Assembly: GCA_008011715.2 (NCBI GenBank)
Contig: CP136508.1
Coordinates: 2,728,001 to 2,792,000 of the forward strand
Origin: [Empedobacter] haloabium
GTDB taxonomy: Bacteria > Pseudomonadota > Gammaproteobacteria > Burkholderiales > Burkholderiaceae_D
Direction: 5' to 3'
Length of the DNA stretch: 64,000 nt
The translations under genes were made by a program, and so were the position numbers. Below are positions 43,174 to 52,190 of the stretch, piece after piece. Every line of letters starts with the position of its first letter. The first letter of the stretch is position 1. Below the pieces are notes generated by a model. That model saw only the letters and a program-made list of their open reading frames with translations. It was not told where the DNA came from and made no database searches.

Positions 43174-44277
43174 CAGACGCCCTGTTTCAGCGAGGCGGCG
43201 ATGAAGTCGTCCAGGTCGCCGTCCAGCACGTTTTTCGTGTTGCCGGTCTCGAAGCCCGTGCGCAGGTCCTTGATGCGCGACTGGTCCAGCACGTAGGAGC
43301 GGATCTGGTGGCCCCAGCCCACGTCCGTCTTCGAGTCTTCCAGCTTCTGCTGCTCGCTCATGCGCTTGCGCAGCTCCTGCTCGTACAGCTTGGCCTTCAG
43401 CATTTCCATCGCCTCGGCCTTGTTGCGGTGCTGCGAGCGGTCGTTCTGGCACTGCACGACGATACCGGACGGCGCGTGCGTCAGGCGCACCGCGGAGTCG
43501 GTCTTGTTGATGTGCTGGCCGCCGGCGCCGGACGCGCGGTACGTGTCGATGCGCAGGTCGGCCGGGTTGATCTCGATCTCGATGGAGTCGTCCACTTCCG
43601 GGTAGACGAACAGCGACGTGAACGACGTGTGGCGGCCATTGGCGCTGTCGAACGGCGACTTGCGCACCAGGCGATGCACGCCGGTTTCCGTGCGCAGGTG
43701 GCCGTAGGCGTAGTCGCCCTCGACCTTCAAGGTGGCCGTCTTGATGCCGGCGACTTCACCCTCGGACTCTTCCATGATCTCGACCTTGAAGCCCTTGCGT
43801 TCGCAGTAGCGCACGTACTGGCGCAGCAGCATCGAGGCCCAATCCTGCGCCTCGGTGCCGCCGGCGCCGGCCTGGATGTCGATGAAGCAGTTGTTCGGGT
43901 CCATCGGGTTGTTGAACATGCGGCGGAACTCGAGACCCTCGATGACCTTCTGGATCTCGGCCGTATCGGCGATGACGGCTTCCAGCGTGCTGTCGTCGTT
44001 CTCTTCCTTGCCCATCTCGAACAGCTCGGCCATGTCCGCGAGGTCGGCCTTTGCCTTCGTCAGCGTGTCGACGATGGCTTCCAGTGCCTTCTTCTCGCGG
44101 CCCATGTCCTGGGCTTTCTTGGGATCGTTCCAGACCGCCGGGTCTTCCAGCTCGGCGTTCAGTTGTTCCAGTTTCTCCGACTTCTTATCGAAGTCAAAGA
44201 TACCTCCGAAGTTCGGCTTCGCGGGTCGTCAGATCGGCGAGCTGGGCGGAGAGGGCGTTGATGCGTTCGGCTTCCAT
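43173..44277 (-). CDS. prfB: peptide chain release factor 2, with programmed +1 frameshift
   Basis: RF2 ends translation at UGA and UAA. The ATG at 44277 opens a 27-codon frame ([16 protein letters not shown]... to RRYL) that stops at UGA at 44196-44194; a +1 shift at CUU-UGA-C continues as [13 protein letters not shown] to give about 367 residues. Visible are the SPF anticodon-like tripeptide ([13 protein letters not shown]) and the GGQ catalytic motif ([13 protein letters not shown]). The frameshift lets RF2 regulate itself: low RF2 stalls at UGA and favours shifting. The second frame has an internal ATG at 44105 that should not be taken as the start. Confidence 0.96.
44193..44207 (-). promoter_or_regulatory. 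prfB programmed frameshift site
   Basis: Minus strand reads GGAGGTATCTTTGAC: an internal Shine-Dalgarno GGAGG three nt before CUU-UGA-C, the canonical RF2 +1 recoding signal. The UGA is codon 28 here. Confidence 0.95.
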
Positions 44278-44322
44278 GATTTTTATGTCTCTGTAGAGTG
44301 CGATCAAACCTCGGATTATACC

Positions 44323-44616
44323 TTACCGCCCTCTGCCGCGGCGTGCGCCCGCCAGCAGCACCGCGCCATAGGCCAGCGCGCCGTACAGCAGCACGATGGC
44401 GATGCAGGCCGGGACGGTCGGCGCCACCAGCCAGCTGCCTTCGGTCAGCCCGAGCGGGCCGAGTACCGGGTTCCAGGCGATGACGAGGGCCTGGGCCGGC
44501 AAGGTGGCGTAGAAGGTGACGGGGCCGGCCGGCCCGAACACGATGACGGCGTAGGAAACGAAGAAATAGGCGACCACGCAGGTGGCGGCCAGCAGGGCGC
44601 GGCGGCGGACGGGCAT
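44323..44616 (-). CDS. small hypothetical membrane protein
   Basis: A 97-residue protein with three hydrophobic stretches: LLAATCVVAYFFVSYAVIVF, FYATLPAQALVIAW and VPACIAIVLLYGALAYGAVLLAG. The tail is ARRGRGR. AAGGAG lies upstream of the ATG on the minus strand, so expression is plausible. Divergent from the phosphodiesterase gene with about 74 nt between starts; 45 nt upstream of prfB on the same strand. No family recognised. Confidence 0.7.
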   Translation of the reverse strand: MPVRRRALLAATCVVAYFFVSYAVIVFGPAGPVTFYATLPAQALVIAWNPVLGPLGLTEGSWLVAPTVPACIAIVLLYGALAYGAVLLAGARRGRGR

Positions 44617-44690
44617 GGCGATGCTCCTTGAGTGGGCGGCGGCTCCTGCGTATTATGCATGCCGTTCCCCCCACAAGTGATGGAAATCCC

Positions 44691-46718
44691 ATGTCGTCCC
44701 AGCGCCTGTCGCGTATTTGCCTGCCACTCAGCCTGCCACTCCTTGCCCTGCTTGTCGGTGGCTGCACCACCATCGTACCGGGAGTCCCGGCCGGCAGCAC
44801 CGTCACCCTGGCGCTGCTGGAAACGACGGACCTGCACGGCAACGTCGCCAGTTATGATTATTACAAGCTGGCGCCGGATGCCTCGCTGGGGCTGGAGCGC
44901 ACCGCCACGCTGATCCGCGCCGCCCGCGCCGAGTTCCCCAACAACGTCCTGCTGGACAATGGCGACACCATCCAGGGCACGGCGCTGTCCGACTACCAGG
45001 CCGTGGCGGCGCCGTTGCCGTGCGGCGAAACGCTGGCGATCTACAAGGTGTTCAATGCGCTGGGCTATGACGGCGCCGGTGTCGGCAACCACGATTTCAA
45101 CTATGGCCTGGCCTACCTGAACCAGGTCACCGGCAGCCGTTTCGACGTCGACGGCGTCGATGCCGCCCGCCCCGCCTGCGCCGGTCCCACCTTTCCGCAC
45201 GTGCTGGCCAACGTGGTCAGCGTCAAGTCCGGCCAGCCATTGTTCCGCCCTTATGCCATCATCGACAAGCCGGTCACGGCCACCGGCCCGGACGGCCAGC
45301 CGCTGCGCGCCACGATCAAGGTCGGCATCATCGGCTTCACCCCGCCGACGATCCTGACCTGGGACAAGCGCCACCTGGAAGGCAAGGTGAGGACCCTCGG
45401 CGTGCGCGAGGCGGCCGAGCGCTACATCCCCGAGATGCGCGCCAAAGGCGCCGACCTGGTGGTGGCGATCTCGCACGGCGGCCTGGATGACAGCGACTAT
45501 TCGCCGACGCTGGAAAACGGCAGCTGGCACCTGGCCCGCGTGCCGGGCGTCGATGCGCTCTTGATCGGCCACTCGCACCAGGTATTCCCGAACGCGGCCA
45601 GCACGGTCGCGCAATTCAACCTGCCCGGCGTGGACAAGGCGAAAGGCACCGTGTACGGCGTGCCGACCGTGATGGCCAGCCTGTGGGGCAAGCATCTGGG
45701 CGTGATCGGTCTGCGCCTGACCCGCAAGGACGGGCGCTGGCTGGTCGACAAGGAGCGCACGACGGTGGAGGTGCGGCCGATCCAGCCCGCCGGCGGCCCT
45801 GCCGTGGCGGCCGATGGCGCCGTGCTGCCGCTGATCGAGTCCGAACACGCGGCGACGATCCGCTATGTGAAAACGCCGATCGGCGCCACCGACTTCCGCC
45901 TGTCCACCTATTTCGCCGACGTGGGCGACGTCAGCGCGATCCAGGTCGTCAACCAGGCGCAGGCCGCCTACCTGGCCGACTACGTCAAGGCCAACCTGCC
46001 GGCATATGCCGGGCTGCCGGTGCTGTCGCTGGCGTCGCCGTTCAAGACCGGCAGCGCCGGCGCCACCGACTTTACCGACGTGGCGGCGGGCCGCATCGCG
46101 CTCAACAACGCGGCCGATCTGTACCTGTACCCGAACTCGCTGGTCGGCGTGAAGGTGGACGGCGCGGTGCTGAAAGGCTGGCTGGAAAAAGCGGCGGGCC
46201 GGTTCAATACCATCGACCCGGCCCGGCCGGGCGAGCAGGAGCTCGTCAATACCTCGTTCGCCGGCTTCAACTTCGACATGCCGACCAGCGCCGAGCTGCG
46301 GTACGAGATCGACGTCACGCGGCCCGCCGGCCAGCGTATCGTCGACCTGCGCTGGCGCGGCGCCCCCGTCGCCCCGGCCCAGGAATTCCTGGTCGCGACC
46401 AATAATTACCGCGCCGCCGGTGGCGGCGCCTTCCCGGGCCTGGACGGCAGCCGCACGGTCGTCACGGCGCCGGACAACAATCGCGACGTGCTGATCGACT
46501 ACATCAAGCGCGAACGCGAACTGCGCCGCGCCACGCACGGCGACGCGCGCAGCTGGCGTTTCAAGCGCGTCAAGACCGCCGGGCCGGTCGTGTTCCACTC
46601 GGCGCCCGGCAAGACCGCGCTGGCGCGCGAAGCGGGCATCGACAATGTACGCGAGCTGCGCTCGGATGACCGTGGCGGCAAGGGGCTGGCGGTGTATGCC
46701 ATCGACTTGGGTCGCTGA
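44691..46718 (+). CDS. cpdB: 2',3'-cyclic-nucleotide 2'-phosphodiesterase/3'-nucleotidase (CpdB type)
   Basis: Periplasmic nucleotide salvage enzyme of the 5'-nucleotidase family. The 675-residue protein starts with a signal peptide ending LVGGC, which suggests a lipoprotein. The metallophosphatase domain has ETTDLHGNVASYDYY, DNGDTIQG, GNHDFNYG and GHSHQVFP; the C-terminal 5'-nucleotidase domain carries NNYRAAGGG. The CpdB-type YDYY after TTDLHG favours the cyclic phosphodiesterase group over UshA. ATG at 44691 begins the signal peptide; upstream ATGs add a polar lead. Confidence 0.92.
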   Translation: MSSQRLSRICLPLSLPLLALLVGGCTTIVPGVPAGSTVTLALLETTDLHGNVASYDYYKLAPDASLGLERTATLIRAARAEFPNNVLLDNGDTIQGTALSDYQAVAAPLPCGETLAIYKVFNALGYDGAGVGNHDFNYGLAYLNQVTGSRFDVDGVDAARPACAGPTFPHVLANVVSVKSGQPLFRPYAIIDKPVTATGPDGQPLRATIKVGIIGFTPPTILTWDKRHLEGKVRTLGVREAAERYIPEMRAKGADLVVAISHGGLDDSDYSPTLENGSWHLARVPGVDALLIGHSHQVFPNAASTVAQFNLPGVDKAKGTVYGVPTVMASLWGKHLGVIGLRLTRKDGRWLVDKERTTVEVRPIQPAGGPAVAADGAVLPLIESEHAATIRYVKTPIGATDFRLSTYFADVGDVSAIQVVNQAQAAYLADYVKANLPAYAGLPVLSLASPFKTGSAGATDFTDVAAGRIALNNAADLYLYPNSLVGVKVDGAVLKGWLEKAAGRFNTIDPARPGEQELVNTSFAGFNFDMPTSAELRYEIDVTRPAGQRIVDLRWRGAPVAPAQEFLVATNNYRAAGGGAFPGLDGSRTVVTAPDNNRDVLIDYIKRERELRRATHGDARSWRFKRVKTAGPVVFHSAPGKTALAREAGIDNVRELRSDDRGGKGLAVYAIDLGR

Positions 46719-46755
46719 TCGCGGCGGTGCCATCGGCGGCATGCGGCGCGGTGCT

Positions 46756-46798
46756 GAAGGGCCGGGGTCGGACCCGCCGGGTCCGGCCCCGGCCCTTC
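46756..46798. terminator. 20-bp inverted repeat after cpdB
   Basis: The arms 46756-46775 and 46779-46798 pair at 19 of 20 positions around a 3-nt loop; the centre is GGGGTCGGACCC. No T-run. It has the same overall form as the dispersed repeats and lies 38 nt after the cpdB stop. Confidence 0.6.
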
Positions 46799-46911
46799 AC
46801 AGCCCTTCAGCAACGCAAACGTGACGGAATCACTTGGCGCACAAGCGACACCCGCCCGCCCAAGCGTGCTCGTCACTGCTATCATGGAACCCGCATAAAG
46901 GAGGACGCCAC

Positions 46912-47403
46912 ATGAAAGCTCTGGCTTGCGGCATCTGTTTCATCCTGGCTCAGCTGGCGTCCGGCCCGGCCCTCGCCGCCAAGGCACAGCCCAGCCAGCG
47001 CGCCGCCGAAAGCGACGTGGAAGCCCAACTGCTGGCCCTGGAAAAGCAGCGCGCGGACGCGATCGTAAGGCGCGACGCGCCCGCCCTGCGCGAGCTGATG
47101 GACCGCTACTACCGGCACGTGGAAAGCCGCGGCCGCGTGCGCAGCAAGACCGAGCTGCTGACGGCACTGGAGCGGGGCGACTTCCGTTTCACGACCTACG
47201 AGGTCGAAACGGCCGACGTGCAGCTGCTGCCGGGCGGCCAATCGGCCATCGTCGCGGGCGTGTTCCGCAGCCAGCAGAAGGGCGGCAAGCTGTTCCGGGG
47301 ACGCTACGTGCACGTGTGGGTGCGCGAGCCGGACGGCTGGAAGAACACGTATCATCAGGGCACCGAGATCAAGCTCGCCAGCGAGCCGTCCGCTTGCAAC
47401 TGA
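46912..47403 (+). CDS. secreted NTF2-like (DUF4440) protein
   Basis: A 163-residue protein with a signal peptide (ALACGICFILAQLASGPALA) and a SnoaL/DUF4440 fold: EAQLLALEKQRADAIVRRDAPALRELMDRYY (cited by its ends EAQLLALE and LMDRYY) is the first helix pair, then RFTTYEVETADVQLL and RYVHVWVREPDGWKNTYHQGTEI as strands. Such proteins are periplasmic with varied or unknown roles. Strong ribosome site AAAGGAGG. Convergent with the DUF817 gene. Confidence 0.82.
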   Translation: MKALACGICFILAQLASGPALAAKAQPSQRAAESDVEAQLLALEKQRADAIVRRDAPALRELMDRYYRHVESRGRVRSKTELLTALERGDFRFTTYEVETADVQLLPGGQSAIVAGVFRSQQKGGKLFRGRYVHVWVREPDGWKNTYHQGTEIKLASEPSACN

Positions 47404-47412
47404 GCCGGCAGC

Positions 47413-48252
47413 TCACTCCGGCACGTGGATGCGCGCCTTGACGTGCTTCAGGTTGGCCACGATCGTAAACGTCATCACGACCAGCAGCGACCACGAACTC
47501 CATTTGCTGACGTGGACCACGGCCCAGGCGCCCAGCTGGTTCGGATAGCGCCACACGCCGAAGAACGTGCCCAGGTTTTCCGCCAGCCAGATGAAGAAGC
47601 CGATCAGCACGAAGGCCAGCAGCAGCGGCATGCGCCGGTCGCGGTCCAGCGGCCGGAAGATCACGGTGGTGCGGGCGTACAGGCCCAGCGCGCAGGCGGC
47701 CAGGTACCAGCGGTAGTCGCCGATGTAGTGGTGTGTGAAGAAATTCGCGTAGATCAGCAGCGCGATCAGCGCCGCCAGCGGGTAGGGCGGATGGTGGCGG
47801 ATGCGCAGGTCGAACAGGCGCCAGGCCTGGATGATGTAGCTGCCCACCGCCGCGTACATGAAGCCGGCGAACAGCGGCACGCCGAACAGCTTGGTCAGCC
47901 CGGCATCCGGGTAGCTCCACGAGCCGATCGCGCCGGACGTCTTGAATACCTCCAGCGCGAAACCGACCACGTGGAACAGGCTGACGGCCTTCAGTTCGTC
48001 CCAGGTTTCCAGCCGGGTCGCTACCATGCCGCCCTGGATCGCCAGCGCGGCCAGCAGCAGCACGTCGTAGCGCGCGATGCCCAGCAGGCCGGCGCGCGGC
48101 ACCAGGAACACGGCCGCGAAGAACAGCCCCACGAACAGGCAGGCGCGCGCCTCCTTGACGCCGAAGTACAGGAATTCGACCAGGGCGCGGCGCCAGCCGG
48201 CCAGCGCGCGCGGACGGGCGTCCGTCAGGTGGCTGTCGAGGGCCGCCAGCAT
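47413..48252 (-). CDS. DUF817 family membrane protein
   Basis: A 279-residue membrane protein with about eight helices. Family blocks are FLYFGVKEARACLF, FHVVGFALEVFKTSGAIGSWSYP and WLAENLGTFFGVWRYP. DUF817 proteins are found in many proteobacteria and their function is unknown. The start at 48252 is chosen at MLAALDSH; the frame open to 48327 overlaps the DUF2288 gene. It follows the DUF2288 gene by 7 nt on the same strand. Confidence 0.88.
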   Translation of the reverse strand: MLAALDSHLTDARPRALAGWRRALVEFLYFGVKEARACLFVGLFFAAVFLVPRAGLLGIARYDVLLLAALAIQGGMVATRLETWDELKAVSLFHVVGFALEVFKTSGAIGSWSYPDAGLTKLFGVPLFAGFMYAAVGSYIIQAWRLFDLRIRHHPPYPLAALIALLIYANFFTHHYIGDYRWYLAACALGLYARTTVIFRPLDRDRRMPLLLAFVLIGFFIWLAENLGTFFGVWRYPNQLGAWAVVHVSKWSSWSLLVVMTFTIVANLKHVKARIHVPE

Positions 48253-48259
48253 CGGCGCT

Positions 48260-48592
48260 TCAGTGCGGGCGCTTCTGCTGCTGGACGAGGATGAACGGGC
48301 TGACGACGCAGGCCCACAAGCTGGCATCCGTCTCCAGCCAGCCTTGCGCCTGCTGGTCGGAGACCTTGGCGATCTGCCCCGCCGCCATCCACTGGCCGAC
48401 GCTGGCCTTGTCGTCGTGGGCGACGCGCACGGCCACGTCCACCAGATCCAGCTCGTCGGCCACCCACACCACGTTGCCCGAGGCGAAATGGCGCATCAGC
48501 TCCGTCCACGGCAGGCGCGCCGTCTCGCGGTTCACTTTCTGGCGCAGTTCGGTGTCTTTGTCGGGATCGAGTTGCATGGGCTGGTTCGGCAT
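48260..48592 (-). CDS. DUF2288 domain protein
   Basis: A 110-residue soluble protein with ETARLPWTELMRHFASGNVVWVADELDLVDVAV as its core (cited by its ends ETARLPW and LDLVDVAV), the DUF2288 signature, and the C-terminal WACVVSPFILVQ. Function unknown. It starts 5 nt below the RES toxin stop, so it may be cotranscribed with the toxin-antitoxin pair and DUF817. Confidence 0.85.
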   Translation of the reverse strand: MPNQPMQLDPDKDTELRQKVNRETARLPWTELMRHFASGNVVWVADELDLVDVAVRVAHDDKASVGQWMAAGQIAKVSDQQAQGWLETDASLWACVVSPFILVQQQKRPH

Positions 48593-48597
48593 GTGGT

Positions 48598-49323
48598 TCA
48601 CGGTTGGGTTGTCTGTGGTGCGACGGGCAGCGGGATCGCTTCGACCAGCGGCTGCGGCGTGCCCCGCCATGTTAACCGATAGGCCGGCCCTTTGCGAACA
48701 TTGCCGACCAGCGCGGGACGGAAACAGGCCAGGCAGGTGCCGCCCTCGTGGCGCACGCTGGGGTAGATGATGCCCGTCGAGCCGCCGGCCAGCAGCCGCT
48801 CGGCCAGCGCCTGCGACGCCACGTAGCTGGCCGGGTCGAGGCAATCGGCGAATTCGCTCAGGCCGCGGATGTCGTGGAAGCGCGCCGTGAAGTCGGCCTG
48901 CATGGCCTGGTAGGTCACGCTGTCTTCGAAGCGGTCGATCTCCGCGTACTCGACGGTCTTGTGGAACATCACCTCGGCCAGTGCCGTCTCCATCGCGAAG
49001 CCGCAGTACCACGCGCCGCGCTCGCCATCGTTGAAGCGGCTGCCCTCGGGGCGGGCGTAGGTATAGGCTGCGTTGACGATGCGGTAGTTCGGCACGGCGA
49101 ACAGCAGCTCGTCGATGCCGATGCCGGGCGTGCCGCCGTGCTCGGACAGCAGGCGCGCATTGGTGGCGTTGTCGAGTTCGAACAGGTCGCGCAGCTCGGC
49201 ATCGCTGTCGGCCAGCGGCGCGAGCACGGAATCTTCGACGTCGGCAAAGCGGGAGGGAATCAGGCGGCAGGTATCGAACTGGCGCAGCAGCCGCAGCGGT
49301 GGAGTCGGCAGGGTGTCGGGCAA
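48598..49323 (-). CDS. RES-domain toxin (NAD+ phosphorylase type)
   Basis: A 241-residue RES-domain protein; characterised members degrade NAD+ and stop growth until neutralised by an Xre/ParS-type antitoxin. The core is SRFNDGERGAWYCGFAMETALAEVMFH (cited by its ends SRFNDGERG and AEVMFH), supplying the conserved Arg and Glu, and GGSTGIIYPSVRHEGG, supplying the Ser. The start is TTG directly after the antitoxin stop (TAATTG), with GGGGG upstream; no better start exists. The gene pair order antitoxin then toxin is usual for this family. Confidence 0.88.
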   Translation of the reverse strand: MPDTLPTPPLRLLRQFDTCRLIPSRFADVEDSVLAPLADSDAELRDLFELDNATNARLLSEHGGTPGIGIDELLFAVPNYRIVNAAYTYARPEGSRFNDGERGAWYCGFAMETALAEVMFHKTVEYAEIDRFEDSVTYQAMQADFTARFHDIRGLSEFADCLDPASYVASQALAERLLAGGSTGIIYPSVRHEGGTCLACFRPALVGNVRKGPAYRLTWRGTPQPLVEAIPLPVAPQTTQP

Positions 49324-49761
49324 TTACAGGCCCCCACGCCGCGCATCGAGCAGTTTGCGCACGGTTTGCATCGACAGCAGGCCGCCCGCCAGCATGTAGG
49401 CAAGCGGCGTGCGGCCACCGAAGATGAGGTTCCGGTTGGGCAGGCTGACCCACTCGTCGGCCAGCTTGTCGCCGTAGATGATGTGCAGGGTTTTATAAAT
49501 GCCGAGCAGGTAGGAGATGCGCGTGATGCGGTCCACCTCCAGCACCCGGTCCGGGTTCTTCTTCCATTCGTAGAACGCGCTGCTGGACAGGCCGCCCAGC
49601 AGCTCGCGCGCATCGTCGTCCCGCAGCTTCCAGGCCGCGGCCAGCTTGAAAAAACCCTTCAATGCGGACTTCGACAGCCGTTCGCGTTCTTCGCGGGCAT
49701 TCAGGTCGACAGGGTTCTGGGGCAGGTAGCGACTTTTCGGATAGGCGTAGGCGGAATACAT
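49324..49761 (-). CDS. Xre/MbcA/ParS-family antitoxin (DUF2384) of the RES pair
   Basis: A 145-residue protein. The N-terminal half holds an Xre-like helical region (LSKSALKGFFKLAAAWKLRDDDARELLGGLS, cited by its ends LSKSALKG and LLGGLS), then SAFYEWKKNP; the C-terminal part DEWVSLPNRNLIFGGRTPLAYMLAGG (cited by DEWVSLP and RTPLAYML) is the DUF2384 toxin-binding domain, which inserts into the toxin active site. GGAGG precedes the ATG. The upstream palindrome is a likely autoregulatory operator. Confidence 0.9.
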   Translation of the reverse strand: MYSAYAYPKSRYLPQNPVDLNAREERERLSKSALKGFFKLAAAWKLRDDDARELLGGLSSSAFYEWKKNPDRVLEVDRITRISYLLGIYKTLHIIYGDKLADEWVSLPNRNLIFGGRTPLAYMLAGGLLSMQTVRKLLDARRGGL

Positions 49762-49768
49762 AGATCCT

Positions 49769-49778
49769 CCATATATGG
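49769..49778. promoter_or_regulatory. palindrome over the antitoxin ribosome site
   Basis: CCATATATGG, perfect, between the -10 and the antitoxin ATG and touching GGAGG. A candidate operator for autoregulation by the Xre antitoxin. Confidence 0.5.
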
Positions 49779-49782
49779 TGAC

Positions 49783-49811
49783 TTTATACTCCGCATCCGG
49801 ATTGAACGCAA
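49783..49811 (-). promoter_or_regulatory. promoter of the antitoxin-toxin pair
   Basis: Minus strand: TTGCGT (49811-49806), 17-nt spacer, TATAAA (49788-49783), followed by the CCATATATGG palindrome. Confidence 0.55.
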
Positions 49812-49968
49812 GCTTTTTTCATTGCACCAAACCAACCTCGACTGTAGGCGGGCCGGGAACGGGGCTGTGCGAATCCGTCTGACAGGGCTGGCCGGTCTTG
49901 ACCGGCAGGCGTAAGATTACCTCAACCAAAGGTTACTTTTGACCAGACTTTGCCTGAAAGGAGCCGCG

Positions 49969-50418
49969 ATGAGGACCAAGTACCGCCTGGCATTGCCAGC
50001 CGCCGCGCTGCTGAGCGCTTGCGCCCAACTGCCCCCGGGCGACAATGCCGAGCTGACACGGCAGGTCACCGAAACGGAAAAAGCGTTTGCCGCCACGATG
50101 GCGCGGCGCGACTTCGCGGCATTCCAGACTTTTCTTGCGGAGGAGGCGATTTTCGACGGCGGGCGCGAGCCGCTGCGCGGCAAGGCCGCCGTGGCAGCCG
50201 CCTGGAAACGCTACTTCGAGGGCGGGCAAGCACCGTTCTCGTGGGAGCCGGACCGGGTGGTGGTGCTGGCGTCGGGCACCTTGGCGCAGTCGGGCGGGCC
50301 GGTGCGCGACCCGCAGGGCAAGCTGACGGCGCGCTTCAATTCGATCTGGCGGCAGGAAGCGCCGGGGCAATGGCGCATCGTGTTCGACAAGGGGGAGCCG
50401 GTGTGCGATTGTAAATAA
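49969..50418 (+). CDS. NTF2-like lipoprotein (DUF4440)
   Basis: A 149-residue lipoprotein: signal peptide LALPAAALLSAC with lipidated Cys, then a SnoaL/DUF4440 fold (QVTETEKAFAATMARRDFAAFQTFLAEEAIFDGG, cited by its ends QVTETEKAF and EEAIFDGG; and GQWRIVFDKGEPVC). GAAAGGAG lies upstream of the ATG at 49969; an in-frame ACC-led ORF to 49939 lacks one. It is the second such secreted protein in the window and only distantly similar to the one at 46912. Function unknown. Confidence 0.8.
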   Translation: MRTKYRLALPAAALLSACAQLPPGDNAELTRQVTETEKAFAATMARRDFAAFQTFLAEEAIFDGGREPLRGKAAVAAAWKRYFEGGQAPFSWEPDRVVVLASGTLAQSGGPVRDPQGKLTARFNSIWRQEAPGQWRIVFDKGEPVCDCK

Positions 50419-50465
50419 CCCCCCCGATCGGCGCCTGTCCCCGGCGTCGACGATTGCAGCGCTGT

Positions 50466-52160
50466 TCAGCAGGCCTCGGCGTGCTCCACCATCAGCTGCA
50501 CCCGGGTGGTGCCGTTGTATTCGTTGGCATCGAGCCGGAACGCGACGCGGGCGCGGTCGCCCAGCGCATCGGTGCGGCCGAACCAGATGGCGTCGTAGCG
50601 GGCGCCGTTCTTTTCCAGCAGCAGCTTCAGATGGCGCTCCTTCAGGATGCGCTGGCTGACCACGCGGAACTCGTCGCAGAACACGGGCGGCGCGAAGCCC
50701 TGGCCCCAGACGATGCCGTCGATCAGCTCGATGAACTGGGTCGAGTAGTACGCATCCTCCAGCGGACCGTCCGTCTCGATCACCCGCTCCAGCTGCTGTT
50801 CGCTGAGCCAGGAGCGGCCGACGGTCTCGAACGCGTCGGCAAAGGCGTCGAAGGCCTCGGGGCGGATCGACAGGCCCGCCGCCATCGCGTGGCCGCCGAA
50901 CTTGTCGATCAGGCTGGGCGCCCTTTTCGACACCAGGTCGAGCGCGTCGCGCAGGTGGAAGCCGGCGATCGAGCGCCCCGAGCCCTTGATCCAGCCGTCG
51001 CCGGCGGGGGCGAATGTGATCGTGGGACGGTAGAACTTTTCCTTCAGGCGCGAGGCGACGATGCCGATCACGCCCTGGTGCCAGGACTGGTCGAACACGG
51101 CGATCGTGGTGCTGTCGGCCGGCTCGAAGGCGTCCAGGTGCAGCAGCGCCGTATCCTGCATCTCCGCCTCGATCTCGCGCCGCTTGATGTTGATCTCGTT
51201 GAGCTGCTGCGCCAGCGCCCAGGCCCGTTCCTCGTCGTCCGTGACCAGGCATTCGATCCCCAGCGACATGTCCTGCAGGCGGCCCGCCGCGTTCAGGCGC
51301 GGACCCAGCGCGAAGCCCAGGTCGAACGGCGTGGCGCTGCGCGCCTGCCGCCCGGCCACGCGGAACAGCGCCGCCACGCCCGCGTGCATGCGACCCGCGC
51401 GCATGCGCTTCAGGCCCTGGGCGACGAGGATGCGGTTGTTGGCGTCCAGCTTGACGACGTCCGCCACCGTGCCCAGCGCCACCAGGTCCAGCAGGTTGTC
51501 CAGCTTCGGCTGGGTGGACTGGTCGAACACGCCGCGCCGGCGCAGCTCGGCGCGCAGCGCCAGCAGCACGTAAAACACCACGCCGACCCCGGCCAGGTTC
51601 TTGGACGGGAAGCCGCACTCCGGCTGGTTCGGGTTGACGATGACGCGCGCGTCCGGCAGGCGCTCGCCCGGCAGGTGGTGGTCGGTGACGACGACCTCGA
51701 TGCCGCGCCGGCTCGCCTCGGCCACGCCCTCGATGCTGGCGATGCCGTTGTCGACGGTGATGATGATGTCCGGATTCTTCTCGCGCGCCGTCAGTGCGAC
51801 GATTTCCGGCGTCAGCCCGTAGCCGTATTCGAAGCGGTTCGGCACGATGAAGTCGACCGTGGCGCCCATCGCGCGCAGGCCGCGCAGCGCGGTGGCGCAG
51901 GCGGTGGCGCCGTCGCAGTCGTAGTCCGCCACGATGACCATGCGCTTGTTGGCGGCGATGGCGTCCGCCAGGAACGCGGCCGCCCGGTCGATGTGCAGCA
52001 GGCCGGATGGCAGGATCAGCGCGCCCAGCTCGGACGACAGCTCCTTCGGATCGGTCAGCCCGCGCGCGGCGAACAGGCGCGCCAGCACGGGGTGGATGCC
52101 GCCCTGGCGCAGCATTTCCGCTTCGCGGAACGGGCAGGGGCGGGTGGTGATGCGGGTCAT
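50466..52160 (-). CDS. recJ: single-stranded-DNA exonuclease RecJ
   Basis: 5'-to-3' ssDNA exonuclease acting in recombination and mismatch repair. In the 564-residue protein, motif I VADYDCDG supplies Asp79, Asp81 and Asp83, and DHH is Asp160-His161-His162 (VVTDHHLPGE); DHHA1 domain has SGRSIAGFHLRDAL and GGHAMAAGLSI. All metal ligands are intact. It is followed by an intergenic region without a terminator and preceded by a COG4255-like gene 30 nt upstream on the same strand. In E. coli recJ neighbours prfB-lysS; here they are 6 kb apart. Confidence 0.96.
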   Translation of the reverse strand: MTRITTRPCPFREAEMLRQGGIHPVLARLFAARGLTDPKELSSELGALILPSGLLHIDRAAAFLADAIAANKRMVIVADYDCDGATACATALRGLRAMGATVDFIVPNRFEYGYGLTPEIVALTAREKNPDIIITVDNGIASIEGVAEASRRGIEVVVTDHHLPGERLPDARVIVNPNQPECGFPSKNLAGVGVVFYVLLALRAELRRRGVFDQSTQPKLDNLLDLVALGTVADVVKLDANNRILVAQGLKRMRAGRMHAGVAALFRVAGRQARSATPFDLGFALGPRLNAAGRLQDMSLGIECLVTDDEERAWALAQQLNEINIKRREIEAEMQDTALLHLDAFEPADSTTIAVFDQSWHQGVIGIVASRLKEKFYRPTITFAPAGDGWIKGSGRSIAGFHLRDALDLVSKRAPSLIDKFGGHAMAAGLSIRPEAFDAFADAFETVGRSWLSEQQLERVIETDGPLEDAYYSTQFIELIDGIVWGQGFAPPVFCDEFRVVSQRILKERHLKLLLEKNGARYDAIWFGRTDALGDRARVAFRLDANEYNGTTRVQLMVEHAEAC

Positions 52161-52190
52161 GGTGAATCCAGGTGAAGGTGAAGCGGTGCC

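Noticed and set aside
46912-50418. The two NTF2-like secreted proteins as a duplicated immunity or toxin family
   Set aside because: They are weakly similar, far apart, and have no toxin neighbour; the fold is common in secreted proteins.
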